Positions 1 to 7,705 of a DNA stretch of 64,000 bases are shown here, piece after piece. A program made the position numbers and the translations under genes. The notes beneath the pieces are model-generated. The model was not told the origin of the DNA, did no database searches, and worked only from the letters and a program-made list of their open reading frames with translations. The DNA is taken from positions 8,772,001 through 8,836,000 of the forward strand of contig NZ_CP106793.1 in NCBI RefSeq assembly GCF_025642135.1. Reading direction: 5' to 3'. The first letter of the stretch is position 1. Every line of letters begins with the position of its first letter. The DNA is from Streptomyces cynarae (GTDB taxonomy: Bacteria > Actinomycetota > Actinomycetes > Streptomycetales > Streptomycetaceae).

Positions 1-428
1 CCCAACACGCTTGCTTGCTCATATAGAGGAGTGGGCAAATTGTGTGGCCCGGCTGCTCAGCTCGTACAGCTCCATCATGGAGGTTTGCGGGCTGACCGTG
101 GCTCCATCCCGGCTGCGGGTCCTCGCGGTCAAGGCCACCACCCGACGTGAGGTCCGTCCCGTTCCCCCCCCGCGCCGGATAATTATCCGGCCCATGTCGA
201 CCCGGTTGCGGCTCCGGCTCCGGCTCGCATCGGGGCAGGAACCGGCAGACGCCGCCGCGTCGGCCAAACGACTGCGGCACGCCGGGGGGTTCACGCCGTC
301 TACGTCACGACGGTCAAGCCCGGTGTGGTCGAACTGCGGCTTGTCGGATTCGACGTCCTGCGGAAGGTCCGGGTGCTGCGTAAGGCCGAGGGAGGGTCCC
401 TCAAGGTGCCGGTGGCACCGCGGGAGGA
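1..428. other. Leftover sequence at the window edge, no intact gene
   Basis: I see no complete gene here. An open stretch on the plus strand at about 298-420 could be decayed coding sequence of the integrative element, but I cannot assign it. Recognisable integrase similarity begins only near 430. Confidence 0.4.
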
Positions 429-638
429 TGCCACGCCCTGGCCAGCACCCGGGAGCTGATGACTCGCATGGGCCACAGCAGCTCGCGCGCTGCGCTGATC
501 TATCAGCACATGACCAGCGACCGTGACCGGGCCATCGCCGACCGGCTCTGCGCCATGATCCGGGGCGGTGCGGGAGCAGCGTCGGGCTCCTCTGAGTGGC
601 TGGTTCGTGAGTCTTTGAGTGGATTTGCTGTCGCCTGA
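429..638 (+). pseudogene. Tyrosine integrase, C-terminal fragment cut by an IS
   Basis: The frame reads CHALASTRELMTRMGHSSSR followed by AALIYQHMTSDRDRAIADRL, which is the C-terminal end of actinomycete tyrosine recombinases. The IYQH tyrosine is the expected nucleophile position. The upstream catalytic Arg and His boxes are not found. Around 591 the frame runs into the left inverted repeat of the downstream IS and then stops at 636-638, so the last residues are IS-encoded. The gene points at the tRNA-like att segment at 2116-2157, which is the usual int-att arrangement. This is a dead remnant of the integrase that inserted the neighbouring element. Confidence 0.75.
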
Positions 639-698
639 TGGTGTGGCGGCGGGGCGGAATCCGCCGGCCCACGGTTGTTGATCTGGTGATGTGTTCGG

Positions 699-1546
699 GT
701 GAGTGAACGCAAGCCGTACCCGAGTGACTTATCGGACGAGCAGTGGTCGTTGATCGAGCCGGTGATCACCGCGTGGAAGGACCGGCACCGCTCGGTCAGC
801 GGCCACCAGGGCGTCTACGACATGCGGGAGATCGTGAACGCGATCCTCTACCAGGGGCGAACCGGCTGCCAGTGGGCCTATCTCCCGCACGACCTGCCGC
901 AGAAGAGCGCGACGTACTACTACTTCGCCGCCTGGCGGGACGACGGAACCGACCAGGTCATCCATGAACTCCTGCGCTGCCAGGTCCGTGAACGCGCCCG
1001 CCGATTAGAGGACCCGACCTTGGTGGTCCTGGACACCCAGAGTGTCCATGTGGCCGCCGGGGTCCCCGCCACCACGAGTGGCCACGATCCGGCCAAGCGG
1101 GTGCCCGGCCGCAAACGCGGCCTGGCCGTGGACGTCCTCGGCCTGGTCATCGCAGTCGTCGTCCTCGCCGCGAACACCCACGACAACGCCGCGGGCATCA
1201 TCCTGCTGGACCAGGTCGCCGAGCACGCCGGCGGAACCGTCCGCAAAGCCCTGGTCGACCAGGGCTTCAAGAACCAGGTCGTCATGCATGGCGCCGGCCT
1301 GGGAATTGATGTCGAGATCGTCGCGCGCAACCCGCAGGACAAGGGGTTCGTGCCGCAGCCGAAGCGGTGGAGGGTCGAGCAGACCTACGGGATCCTGATA
1401 CTGCACCGGCGCCTGGTCCGCGACTACGAGCACCGCCCTCCTCCTCCGCCTCCCGCGTCTACTGGGCGATGACCCACGTCATGACCCGACGCCTCACCGG
1501 CGCGAGCGCCCCCTCCTGGCGCGCGGCGCAGGCGGTGGCAGCGTGA
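699..1546 (+). pseudogene. IS5-family transposase with a late frameshift
   Basis: The GTG start gives MSERKPYPSDLSDEQWSLIE, the classic N-terminus of IS5-group transposases with the DUF4096 domain. The DDE catalytic domain follows (VVLDTQSV, then VDQGFKNQ, then RRWRVEQTYG in degenerate form). The opening frame ends at 1472 after YEHRPPPPPP. A shift of -1 (or +2) in the CCTCCTCCTCCGCC tract restores the family's usual end (SASRVYWAMTHVMTRRLTG), which stops at 1546. That TGA overlaps the GTG of the next gene. It may be a mutational indel in a triplet tract or a programmed shift. The expected family ending lies in the alternate frame, so I favour an indel. Confidence 0.75.
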
Positions 1547-1941
1547 ACATCCGGCCCCTGCTCGATGCCCTGGACCTCCAGGAAGAAGCCGCCCGGGCCC
1601 TGGCCGACGACCTCCGCGCACAGATCGACGACCTGCAGACCCGGTTGCGGGAGGCCGAGACGCACCTGGAGCACCTCACGATCACCCGCAAGACCGTCAT
1701 CGGCCTCGCCGACCGGCTCCCCGCGTCCGCGCCGGACCTGCCCGAGCACCCGGACTACCCCCGCATCCTCGCCACCTTCAACCACGCGACCGGGCCGCTA
1801 CGGGCCAAGGACGTCTGCGCAGCCCTCGGCCACGAACTGCTGCCGAAGAACGTCGAAGGCACCCGCGCCAAGCTGAAACGCCTGGTCAAACTCGGGATCC
1901 TCACCGAGGCCGACACCGGCAACTTCGCCAGGAAGCAATAG
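1543..1941 (+). CDS. IS-associated accessory protein with coiled coil and winged-helix-like end
   Basis: This 132-residue protein starts at a GTG overlapping the restored transposase stop (GTGA), so it is probably translationally coupled. Residues 5-60 are a charged heptad-like helix with many Glu, Arg and Leu, probably a coiled coil. Residues 75-130 look like a small winged-helix module (AKDVCAALGHELLPKNVEGT, then RAKLKRLVKLGIL). Small proteins of this kind accompany IS5-like elements in Streptomyces. A role as a DNA-binding or regulatory partner of the transposase is inference. Confidence 0.6.
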   Translation: MNIRPLLDALDLQEEAARALADDLRAQIDDLQTRLREAETHLEHLTITRKTVIGLADRLPASAPDLPEHPDYPRILATFNHATGPLRAKDVCAALGHELLPKNVEGTRAKLKRLVKLGILTEADTGNFARKQ

Positions 1942-2070
1942 CCAGCAGAACTTCCACCAGCGTCCTTGCTCCCACCTCAGCCAGAAACGGACATCGCCTT
2001 ACGAACCGCCCACTGAGAAGGACCCCACAGGTCCGCAGTGGCACGCCTGTGCCACGACCCTGAAACGCCT

Positions 2071-2111
2071 AAGGGCCAGCCTGGGAGGAAACCCTCCTGA
2101 GCTGGCCCTTT
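2071..2111 (+). terminator. Rho-independent terminator downstream of the integrase
   Basis: AAGGGCCAGC at 2071-2080 pairs perfectly with GCTGGCCCTT at 2101-2110. The inner GGAGG and CCTCC extend the stem, and a short T-rich tail (TCTTC) follows. It lies between the integrase/IS block and the att-like site. Confidence 0.6.
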
Positions 2112-2115
2112 CTTC

Positions 2116-2157
2116 GGTGCCCCCGGCAGGATTTGAACCTACGACACACGCTTTAGG
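2116..2157 (-). other. att-like site: 3' end of a tRNA-Arg gene
   Basis: Read on the minus strand, this segment contains the anticodon-loop end CCTAAA, the T-arm GTTCAAAT and the acceptor end GCCGGGGGCACC. Together these are the 3' half of an actinomycete tRNA-Arg (anticodon CCU by context). The 5' half is absent: the bases beyond 2157 do not form a D-arm. Integrative elements copy the 3' end of their tRNA target, so this is one boundary (attL or attR) of the element. The intact tRNA should lie outside the window or be lost. Confidence 0.65.
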
Positions 2158-2400
2158 GGAGAGGAGGGGCGCCTGGGCGGTGACTTATGGCTTCGCTGGC
2201 CGAGCTGGTCAGCCCAGGTGAAGCCGCTAGCCACCCCTCTCGACCGTGGCTGACCCCTGCATCTGGCACGGCTGTGGCACGCGGATACCTGCCTCGTGCT
2301 GACCTTCTGATCCGAAGCTCTGTAGAACTCGGTCATTGAAGGTCATACAGGTTGCCGGGAGGCTCATGAGGGCCGGTGTGGGGCGCTGCCGGTTGCTGTG

Positions 2401-2420
2401 GTTGCGGTACTACGCTGCTG
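2401..2420 (+). repeat. Copy 1 of a 20-bp dispersed motif
   Basis: GTTGCGGTACTACGCTGCTG ends about 50 bp before the SUKH gene start. Matching copies are at 3513-3532 and 5469-5488. A further partial GGTTGCTGTG precedes it directly at 2391-2400. Confidence 0.55.
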
Positions 2421-2468
2421 CACAGCGCCGGTTGTCGGGTGGTCAGTCCTTCAACCTAAGCTGCGCCT

Positions 2469-2900
2469 ATGTGGAGAGAAGCCGCTGCCGAAGCCTTGCC
2501 CGAGGTCGAGTTCCGCGCACCCGTTGACGCGACTGCTCTAGCCGAAGCGGAGCGGCGCCTTGGCCGAGGCTTGCCGGCGCAGCTGACTGCTCTGCTGATG
2601 GAGACCAACGGGATGGTCGGCGAGTACGGGACTGACGTCGTATGGACCTTGGATCGGATTGTGGAGCAGAACCTGCTGTTCTGGTCCCCCGATACGTTCT
2701 CGGGCCTGTACATGCCCTTCGATCCGCTGTTGTTCTTCGGTGACAACGGAGGGGGCAACCAGTTCGCCTTCGTGCTGACATCTGAGCGTCCGGACATCTT
2801 CGTCTGGGACCACGAGGATGACAGTCGGCTGTGGGCTGCACGCGAGCTGGCGGACTACCTGCACCGTTCCCTCGGGGGCGATGGCGACTGGTACCGGTAG
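2469..2900 (+). CDS. SMI1/KNR4 (SUKH) family protein, probable immunity protein
   Basis: This 143-residue protein has the SUKH layout. It opens with an acidic helix, followed by EAERRLGRGLPAQLTALLME and TNG (the conserved L-P-x-x-x-x-x-L and TNG signature), a core with LLFFGDNGGGNQFAFVLTSE, and a C-terminal aromatic DHEDDSRLWAARELADYLHR helix. SUKH proteins are known as immunity proteins against polymorphic toxins. No toxin gene adjoins this one: the nearest lies 3.3 kb away. It sits in the cargo of the degraded integrative element, 50 bp after repeat copy 1. The ATG start fits the length of the family. The immunity role is inferred. Confidence 0.75.
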   Translation: MWREAAAEALPEVEFRAPVDATALAEAERRLGRGLPAQLTALLMETNGMVGEYGTDVVWTLDRIVEQNLLFWSPDTFSGLYMPFDPLLFFGDNGGGNQFAFVLTSERPDIFVWDHEDDSRLWAARELADYLHRSLGGDGDWYR

Positions 2901-3094
2901 CCGCCCTCTGCGTCCCTAGTTTGGAAGACCAGTGCGGCGGCCACGCCGTGACCTCGAACGGCCCCTTCGCGGGCCTACGGATCGGCACCGCCGCTCTTCT
3001 CCGTACTTCCCCGCCGCCTACCCGTCAGATGGGCACGCAGCGGGCACGTCAAACCACGCTTCCGCCGGGGATGGCGTGATGCCAGGATGCGGCC

Positions 3095-3385
3095 ATGCGG
3101 ATTGGCGTTGTGACCTCCTGGACGGCTCGTCTCTGCGCTACGGTCGGCGGCATGGCGCTCGCCCCGATCCTTCTCGTGGCCGGCGGCCCTCTCCTCCGCT
3201 GCTACTTGCGGTATGTCTACAGCGACGGAGGTCCAGGGCTTGTGGACAAGGAACGTGGCTGGGTGAACCCCGGTTGGTATGTAGTCCACAACGTGGTCGT
3301 GCGGTGCCTGATCTGGCCTTCAGAGCAAGTGATGGCCAGGCTCGACCGCCGACGACCAACATGGCATCGCCAGGACGGTTCTTGA
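3095..3385 (+). CDS. Small putative membrane protein, unrecognised
   Basis: This 96-residue frame starts at ATG. It has one good hydrophobic segment near residues 13-33 (TVGGMALAPILLVAGGPLLR) followed by an aromatic, basic tail (GWVNPGWYVVHNVVVRCLIW). I recognise no family. It could be a single-pass membrane protein of the element cargo. The alternative is chance open sequence, because frames stay open readily at this base composition. Confidence 0.4.
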   Translation: MRIGVVTSWTARLCATVGGMALAPILLVAGGPLLRCYLRYVYSDGGPGLVDKERGWVNPGWYVVHNVVVRCLIWPSEQVMARLDRRRPTWHRQDGS

Positions 3386-3512
3386 CCACCGCCGGTGGCT
3401 TCACGAACCGGCGACCATCTCGATGCGAACTACGGGCGGGGTGGATGCTGAGGTCTGCAGGGCTGGTCAGGCGGCTACCTCGAGCCGATCACGGTTGGCT
3501 TCGGTCGCGTCG

Positions 3513-3532
3513 GTTGCGGTACTTCCCTGCTG
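3513..3532 (+). repeat. Copy 2 of the 20-bp dispersed motif
   Basis: GTTGCGGTACTTCCCTGCTG differs from copy 1 at two positions. No convincing gene follows on the plus strand before 4350. Confidence 0.55.
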
Positions 3533-3718
3533 CACTGTCGCCCGGACTTCGTCGGCTTTCACATCGAGCTGCGCACGTCCAGTGCTGAGAAGGCGCCTGG
3601 TGTTTGAGAGGCAAGGTGGGCGCTGATCTGCTCGAACGTCCGATCAGATCCCTCTCAACTGCAAGCTTCGACACGCATTCGACTCTTGTTAGGGAGGCGA
3701 TCGCCGCACCGCTCAGCG

Positions 3719-4087
3719 TCAGACCCCCGGCTGAGCCGCCGGCGGCAAGCTGCCACTGCGCCCAAGGCGGTAGTCAGAGCGAGTAGCTCCGTACGGATCA
3801 CGGGAAACGAGACACGTGTAATGAAGGCCGAGTAGCGAACCGGCCTCAACACCCAGGGCGGTAGCGAGGATCCGGGTGGGCAGCAGATGCTTGTCATTCG
3901 GGTCATGGACCGCAACCGAATCAGCCAGCACGCCGCGAACTTCGACTACCTCGTACTCGACTCGGGTTCCGCGAGTCTCCTTCTCGTGGTAATGATCCCC
4001 GTCGAGCGGTTGTTCGCATAGGCCACAGGTGTTCGCATGGCGGACGGCATTGGTCATGCTCACCACGCTACCTAGCGTCGGGCGCAA
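3719..4087 (-). CDS. Hypothetical protein with a CxxC motif
   Basis: The protein has up to 122 residues. A start at the internal ATG (MTNAVRHANT, 4057) is equally possible. It carries CGLCEQPLDGDHYHEKE, a zinc-knuckle-like CxxC with following His residues, then a beta-rich segment and HYTCLVSRDP near the end. The CxxC and downstream His/Cys suggest metal binding. I do not recognise the family. No neighbouring gene shares its orientation. Confidence 0.5.
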   Translation of the reverse strand: MRPTLGSVVSMTNAVRHANTCGLCEQPLDGDHYHEKETRGTRVEYEVVEVRGVLADSVAVHDPNDKHLLPTRILATALGVEAGSLLGLHYTCLVSRDPYGATRSDYRLGRSGSLPPAAQPGV

Positions 4088-4107
4088 TGACCGAGGTCTC
4101 GGCTGTC

Positions 4108-4349
4108 TCAGCTAGGGGTTGATCGGGATCTCATAGACGATCTCGCAGTGAGCGGCGGGCACGATGATGTCCGCCGTCTCCCCGGGCCGTCCCTGTCCTC
4201 GCGGTCCTTGCGGGGATGCCCGTCGATCCACTGCTGCCAGAGTCCGAGCAGGCGCGAGGAACCGAGCCGCGTAATCAACACCGAGCTTGACGTCGAGGCG
4301 GCAGCCTTCTCGGGATGAGCGGACGCGACCGAACGAAGTTCCTCCGGAA
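4108..4349 (-). pseudogene. Truncated hypothetical gene, C-terminal piece
   Basis: Two minus-strand frames together give an unusually protein-like end: SSRLLGLWQQWIDGHPRKD in one and GETADIIVPAAHCEIVYEIP in the other. This suggests one frameshifted gene. Its 5' part is missing where the adjoining transposase remnant starts near 4350. No function is recognised. Confidence 0.35.
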
Positions 4350-4867
4350 GCTGGGCCGGGCACGCGAACGGACTGCCCCTACTCGTCGGCGTCTCAGCCG
4401 CCAACGTCCACGACAGCGAAGCGCTGAAGCCGATGGTGGCCGGTCACCAAACGAGACACGACCCCCACCGCGGCCGCCACTTCAAGCCCCAGCGCCTCCA
4501 CGCGGACAAGGCCTATGGCGTCCCTCACCTGCGTAAATGGTTACACGGCAAGCGCATCGGCGTGCGCGTCGCCCGCAAAGGCATCGAGTCCAGCGAACGA
4601 CTCGGCCGCCGTAGATGGGTCATCGAACGCACCATCTCCTGGCTGACCGGCTACCGACGACTCAACCACCGCTACGAGCGCCACCCCCGCAACTACCTGG
4701 CCTTCCTCGGACTCGCCGCAGCCATCTGCTGCTACAAGCGACTTCTCCGCCTCACCACTCAGGACACGGTCTTAGGAGTTCGATCCGAGCCCGCTTCAGC
4801 TACCGCCGTCGACTGGTGCGACGGCCGGATAAGTGTGCTGGTGTGCGCCCCCGTCCGGCGTCGTTGA
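4350..4867 (+). pseudogene. IS5-family transposase, C-terminal half
   Basis: The frame reads AGHANGLPLLVGVSAANVHD, then ADKAYGVPHLRKWL, then RRWVIERTISWLTGYRRLNH and YLAFLGLAAAICCYKRLL. This is the second half of an IS5-group DDE transposase, including the terminal E motif region (VIERT-W-L). The N-terminal half is gone, so the copy is inactive. The last roughly 35 codons before the stop at 4867 are not family-like. Confidence 0.7.
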
Positions 4868-4909
4868 TGTCAGCCGTGGATGTCAGAAGCTTGCGGGTGC
4901 GCGGCGTCG

Positions 4910-5230
4910 CTACGGCGAGGATGCCGGTTTCCGGCGCCTGGTGAGGCGGCGCCAGGCCACCCAGAAATTGATCACAAGCAGGACCGCTGCCGCGATGGGC
5001 CAGCCCATGGATCCACCGTTGCGGTAGGTCTCGATGCCCACCGCCAGCAGCATGACGCCGATCACTGGGCCCATCAGGTCCATGAAGGCGTCCAGGCGAC
5101 TTGCGATCTTCGAAAGGTTGGCCACGGCTTGATCGTGACAGTCAACGCGGTGCTTGCAAAGGAGCAAGGTCAGGACGGCACGGAGCTGCTGCTGTCTGTC
5201 TACGTCGAGGCCGACCCCGGTTACCGCCAT
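4910..5230 (-). CDS. Small two-helix membrane protein
   Basis: I chose the ATG at 5230, giving MAVTGVGLDVDRQQQ and about 106 residues. A longer frame upstream has poor coding character. A soluble N-terminal half (DQAVANLSKIASRLDAFMDL) leads into two membrane helices, MGPVIGVMLLAVGIE and GWPIAAAVLLVINFWVAW, and ends in a basic RRLTRRRK tail. No family or partner is recognised. It lies downstream of repeat copy 3 but on the opposite strand. Confidence 0.5.
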   Translation of the reverse strand: MAVTGVGLDVDRQQQLRAVLTLLLCKHRVDCHDQAVANLSKIASRLDAFMDLMGPVIGVMLLAVGIETYRNGGSMGWPIAAAVLLVINFWVAWRRLTRRRKPASSP

Positions 5231-5468
5231 TAGCTTGGGAAGCTGAGGTGATCTGGGGCTCGCCGCAGGGCTGGCCTGCGGCGGAAAGTTATCGACGCGT
5301 GGTGGCGGGTCCCTTGACTCCCCGGTGTTCCCCGTGGTTCCCCGCAGGATCCGGCACGCGTCTGGCACGACCTCTTCGTCCCGAACTCTCGGCTGGATGG
5401 CCATTGCGGACCAGGACGCTGGTCGCGAGGTCATCGACGGCCGTTGATAGCCACCTTCGGGTGCGGTG

Positions 5469-5488
5469 GTTGCTGTACTCCGCTGCTG
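5469..5488 (+). repeat. Copy 3 of the 20-bp dispersed motif
   Basis: GTTGCTGTACTCCGCTGCTG. The three copies agree at 17 of 20 positions. Confidence 0.55.
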
Positions 5489-5917
5489 TGCTGCAACTCC
5501 ATCACACCCGTGGGCAACCCGGCATCGGGCCTACGATTGACGTGGCCCGCGTCGGTCGGTAGCTGCTTCCCCCCAGTGCCGATCCGTTATGGAGGGGACC
5601 TGCCCGTACGAACTAGGCCGGGTCGGGAAGTGACACCGCATTAATTAGCGGAGAATTTTCCGTCCACCGCGAACGCCTGCCGGCTCGCGGGCCGAGTCCG
5701 AGGTCGCGTCCGGCACCGCCAAGGTCAAATCGGGCGAACCCGACTCTCCCCGGGCCCTGGTGTATCCCGTCGGCGGACCTCGCCGAAGCCCCGAGGTAAG
5801 CCGCAGGTCAAGCAATGGGAAATTCCAGGAACAATGGACTGCTGCAGCAGCTGGAGGCACTCGTTCCGGATACCTGGCCGTGGCATTCTCTCGTGGTCGA
5901 CAGATATGGGGGATCGG
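5489..5917. other. Intergenic, no gene seen
   Basis: There is no supported coding region. A more AT-rich patch near 5638-5660 (CGCATTAATTAGCGGAGAAT) could hold promoter elements for the toxin cassette downstream, but I cannot define -35 and -10 boxes. Confidence 0.4.
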
Positions 5918-6214
5918 ATGCCGGGGCAACTGACAGTCAAGTTAGAGGACCTAGCTCAGGCCGCCGAGGACATCGGCTCGATAGCCAACGCGATCCAGGA
6001 CCACCTGGCCGAGCTGGACGATGCCGTGCGCCGAATAGCGGACACATGGGAGGGCGACGCCCATGACGCATTCCACGGCTACTGCCGGCAATGGCGCTCC
6101 TCCTCCCGTGACTTGCACCGTGCGCTGCGCGACCTGCAGAAAATCGTCGAAACGGCACATGGCAACTACGCGGGGGCGCGGGCCGCCAATGTGCGTATGT
6201 GGCGCGGCCGATGA
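5918..6214 (+). CDS. WXG100-family type VII secretion protein (ESAT-6-like)
   Basis: I chose the ATG at 5918 because GGGGGA precedes it by five bases, giving 98 residues, the standard size for the family. It is two amphipathic helices joined by the diagnostic turn W44-E45-G46 (RIADTWEGDAHDAF). Such proteins form helical-hairpin dimers and travel through ESX/type VII secretion systems, alone or as partners for larger substrates. Its TGA overlaps the ATG of the toxin gene (ATGA), so the two are translationally coupled and the products probably pair. No secretion-machine genes (EccC, EccD, MycP) are in the window, so export would rely on machinery elsewhere. Confidence 0.85.
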   Translation: MPGQLTVKLEDLAQAAEDIGSIANAIQDHLAELDDAVRRIADTWEGDAHDAFHGYCRQWRSSSRDLHRALRDLQKIVETAHGNYAGARAANVRMWRGR

Positions 6215-7695
6215 GCCGCCCGGCCGACGGCGGCGGCAGCGGCGGACCCATCAACCTCTATCCGGAGGACCTCTACAGCGTTGGTCTGCACTTCGCGAGC
6301 GGTCAGGACACCATCGACTCCATCGCCAGCACGCTGAATGCGGCGCTTCAGAACGCCGGAGGCATGGCGGGAAACGATGACTACGGGCACAAGTTCGGTG
6401 CGAAGTACGACCCGGCGGCCAAGGCTCTTTTCACCGCGCTGTCCGCTTCCGCTCGTGCGATCGGCCAGGCGTCCACCGCCTTGGTGACCACTGCCAACAA
6501 CTTCCTCAAGGCCGACCACCATTCCAACGCCAAGGCAGGCGGCAGCGGGCCCGACCAGTTCTCGCCGCCAGGGGTGTTCACCGATGTGACATACCCGGAC
6601 CCGGCCTCGGCGATCGGGCCCGGAGACTCCTCCATGCCTGACGCCATCGCCAAGTACTGGCCCAACGGGCACCAGGACAAACTGCGAGCAGCAGCTGACG
6701 CGTATCGGACCGCGTCCACCGCCATCGACACCCTCGGTGCAGGACTGCACCGGCACGTGCTGGCCATCACCGAAAACAATTCCGACGACTCCATCGACGC
6801 GATGGCCGAATTCTGGAGCAAAATCTGGCAGGACGGCCAGGGCGGCGGTAAAGCTCCACTTTCCACCGCGAAGCACGCCTGCGACGAGCTTGCCAAAGCA
6901 TGCGACTCCTTCGCTCAGGCCATCGACGACGCGCACAGTCAAACCGAATCCAAGATGGCCGAGGCAGGTATCGCCATCGGCTTGACCACGGCGGCCGGTG
7001 TTCTGCTCACCGTCTTCACGGGCGGCGGTTCGGACGCTGCTGCAGGAGCCCTCGACGCAACGGAGGCTGCCGCGATCCTCGGCGATGTCGAGGTCACTCT
7101 CGACTCGGCCGTCACCTCTATCGGCACCGAGATGATCGCGGACATCGAGATCTCCCTCCAGGCCGCCGCCGAGGGCGTCCCCGAGATCGAGGCGGTAGAC
7201 GCCGAGACAACCGAGGTCAGCCAGGTTCTCGAACGAGAGCTCGCCGAGACGGAAGCCCGTGAACCAGCCGGCGTCGGCGGACGCGGGGGAGGCGGCGGAG
7301 GCGGCGACGAACCTCCGACCGGAGGTGGCGACGACGAACCGCCCGCGGACGACTCCGGAGATGAAGGACTGCCGAAGTCCTATGAGGAGAAGTCAAAGGC
7401 CGTTCGCGACGTCATGTCGGACGACCAAGGGAACCTCGTCGGCGAGGAGGACGCCAAAGGCGTACGCATGGTAACCGAGGAAGAACTGCAGCAGGCGCGT
7501 CAAAAACTGTTCGAGCGCCTCGGTGAGCCAGAGATCAAGGCGACGCCCAAGGGGAACATCGAGGTCTGGCGGCTGTCCGATGACCCTCCGTCCACGGTGA
7601 CGTATCGGCCGTTCAGCAAGTCAGGGGGCCCTACCATTGACATGAACGACGTAGACGGCCTGGACGCCAAGCGACTCCACATACCGCAACACTGA
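6211..7695 (+). CDS. Putative type VII-secreted polymorphic toxin
   Basis: The ATG overlapping the previous stop gives 494 residues. Residues 13-240 are helical and resemble a long WXG-type secretion module. Residues 250-275 form a Gly/Ala-rich hydrophobic helix (AGIAIGLTTAAGVLLTVFTG). Residues 352-386 are a Gly/Pro/Asp linker. Residues 388-494 are a separate charged domain ending VTYRPFSKSGGPTIDMND then LDAKRLHIPQH. A helical carrier, a flexible linker and a compact C-terminal domain followed directly by a small acidic gene is the polymorphic toxin plan. I do not recognise the toxin fold. The Arg, Ser, Thr and His in the last 40 residues would suit a small nuclease, but that is speculation. 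Confidence 0.75.
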   Translation: MSRPADGGGSGGPINLYPEDLYSVGLHFASGQDTIDSIASTLNAALQNAGGMAGNDDYGHKFGAKYDPAAKALFTALSASARAIGQASTALVTTANNFLKADHHSNAKAGGSGPDQFSPPGVFTDVTYPDPASAIGPGDSSMPDAIAKYWPNGHQDKLRAAADAYRTASTAIDTLGAGLHRHVLAITENNSDDSIDAMAEFWSKIWQDGQGGGKAPLSTAKHACDELAKACDSFAQAIDDAHSQTESKMAEAGIAIGLTTAAGVLLTVFTGGGSDAAAGALDATEAAAILGDVEVTLDSAVTSIGTEMIADIEISLQAAAEGVPEIEAVDAETTEVSQVLERELAETEAREPAGVGGRGGGGGGGDEPPTGGGDDEPPADDSGDEGLPKSYEEKSKAVRDVMSDDQGNLVGEEDAKGVRMVTEEELQQARQKLFERLGEPEIKATPKGNIEVWRLSDDPPSTVTYRPFSKSGGPTIDMNDVDGLDAKRLHIPQH

Positions 7696-7705
7696 AGGAC
7701 ACGGC

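Larger units (their letters stand above)
592..2017 (+). mobile_element. IS5-family insertion sequence with two coding frames
   Basis: The imperfect terminal inverted repeats are visible. The left end CTGAGTGGCTGGTTCGTGAG (592-611) matches the reverse complement of 1998-2017, CTCAGTGGGCGGTTCGTAAG, with four mismatches. Between them lie a DDE transposase frame and a short overlapping accessory frame. The element sits inside the integrase remnant. Exact boundaries may differ by a few bases, and I could not identify a clean target duplication. Confidence 0.72.

Noticed and set aside
699..1546. Programmed ribosomal frameshift as the firm explanation for the IS5 transposase
   Set aside because: The CCT tract is not a standard slippery heptamer such as A6G; an indel is simpler, so it is kept only as a question.
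2116..2190. A complete tRNA-Arg gene on the minus strand
   Set aside because: Only the T-arm, acceptor 3' strand and part of the anticodon region are present. D-arm and 5' acceptor strand are missing.
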